Origin: an uncultured Clostridia bacterium
Lineage (GTDB): Bacteria > Bacillota > Clostridia > Oscillospirales > Ruminococcaceae
NCBI GenBank assembly: GCA_947631995.1
Contig: CANRNT010000023.1
Coordinates: 1 to 35,398 of the forward strand
DNA length: 35,398 nucleotides
Reading direction: 5' to 3'
The position numbers and the translations under genes are program-made. The first letter of the stretch is position 1, and every line of letters begins with the position of its first letter. A model generated the notes under the pieces. That model was not told the origin of the DNA. It did no database searches and saw only the letters and a program-made list of their open reading frames with translations. Below are positions 35,329 through 35,398 of this stretch, piece after piece.

Positions 35329-35398
35329 TGCTCCCCATTTGTTAGACAATATGGTATAATAGAAATATACCCGAAAGAAGTCTAATGAAAGGGGAGCA
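35329..35398 (+). promoter_or_regulatory. Nested inverted repeat and possible extended -10 at window end
   Basis: Three stems are nested: TGCTCCCC (35329-35336) with GGGGAGCA (35391-35398), TTAGAC (35342-35347) with GTCTAA (35380-35385), and GGTATA (35353-35358) with TATACC (35366-35371). The inner region contains TATGGTATAAT, an extended -10. The arms may mark the end of a mobile element or a 5' leader of a gene beyond the window; only the edge is visible. Confidence 0.45.

Overview
The window looks like the chromosome of an anaerobic clostridial Firmicute, most likely Ruminococcus or a close relative in the Oscillospiraceae. I infer this from strong AGGAGG-type ribosome binding sites, consensus TTGACA-17-TATAAT promoters, a type III glutamine synthetase, a five-gene split glutamate synthase, pyruvate phosphate dikinase, an ECF-type vitamin transporter and hairpin-rich intergenic repeats. 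No phage, IS transposase, CRISPR array, rRNA or tRNA was recognised.

Layout. (1) 1-9.5 kb, minus strand: glutamine-consuming amidotransferases, namely asnB with a NADAR protein downstream, pyrG-purF, and a second E. coli-type asnB with guaA. (2) 10.1-13.7 kb, minus strand: glnN (GS type III) and gdhA. (3) 14.2-19.3 kb, plus strand, divergent from gdhA: glutamate synthase split into amidotransferase, FMN/Fe-S, ferredoxin, FAD reductase and GXGXG proteins. (4) 19.3-20.5 kb: a gene-free stretch of heptamer arrays, a duplicated 18-mer element and a perfect cloverleaf. (5) 20.5-22.3 kb, plus strand: a short GS-I-like protein with two catalytic Glu positions changed to Lys, followed by an ANTAR RNA-binding regulator with a degenerate receiver. 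(6) 22.5-29.5 kb, minus strand: ppdK, coaBC-glmU, TfoX-SUFU, HIT. (7) 30.1-31.5 kb, plus strand: predicted pantothenate transporter and coaX. (8) 31.6-34.3 kb, minus strand: serC, an unlisted 43-residue membrane peptide, serA and a small membrane protein. (9) aqpZ on the plus strand, then a nested inverted repeat at the window edge.

How the parts fit. Regions 1-5 hold most of ammonium assimilation (GDH, GS, GOGAT) together with five glutamine-using biosynthetic enzymes. The leaders of gdhA, glnN and the GOGAT operon each contain a small hairpin with a six-base loop having A at position 1 and G at position 4, the signature of ANTAR-protein targets. In each case the hairpin shares bases with the 5' arm of a larger hairpin; in gdhA and glnN that larger hairpin is followed by a T-tract like a terminator. 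The ANTAR gene lies nearby, directly after the GS-like gene. The simplest model is nitrogen-controlled antitermination in which the GS-like protein may be the sensor. The nearest precedent I know is glnA-nitR-gltAB of Clostridium saccharobutylicum. The CoA genes (coaBC, panT, coaX) and serine genes form separate functional groups.

The other main novelty is non-coding: two composite multi-hairpin elements about 20 kb apart whose stems differ by compensatory changes while their loops are identical.
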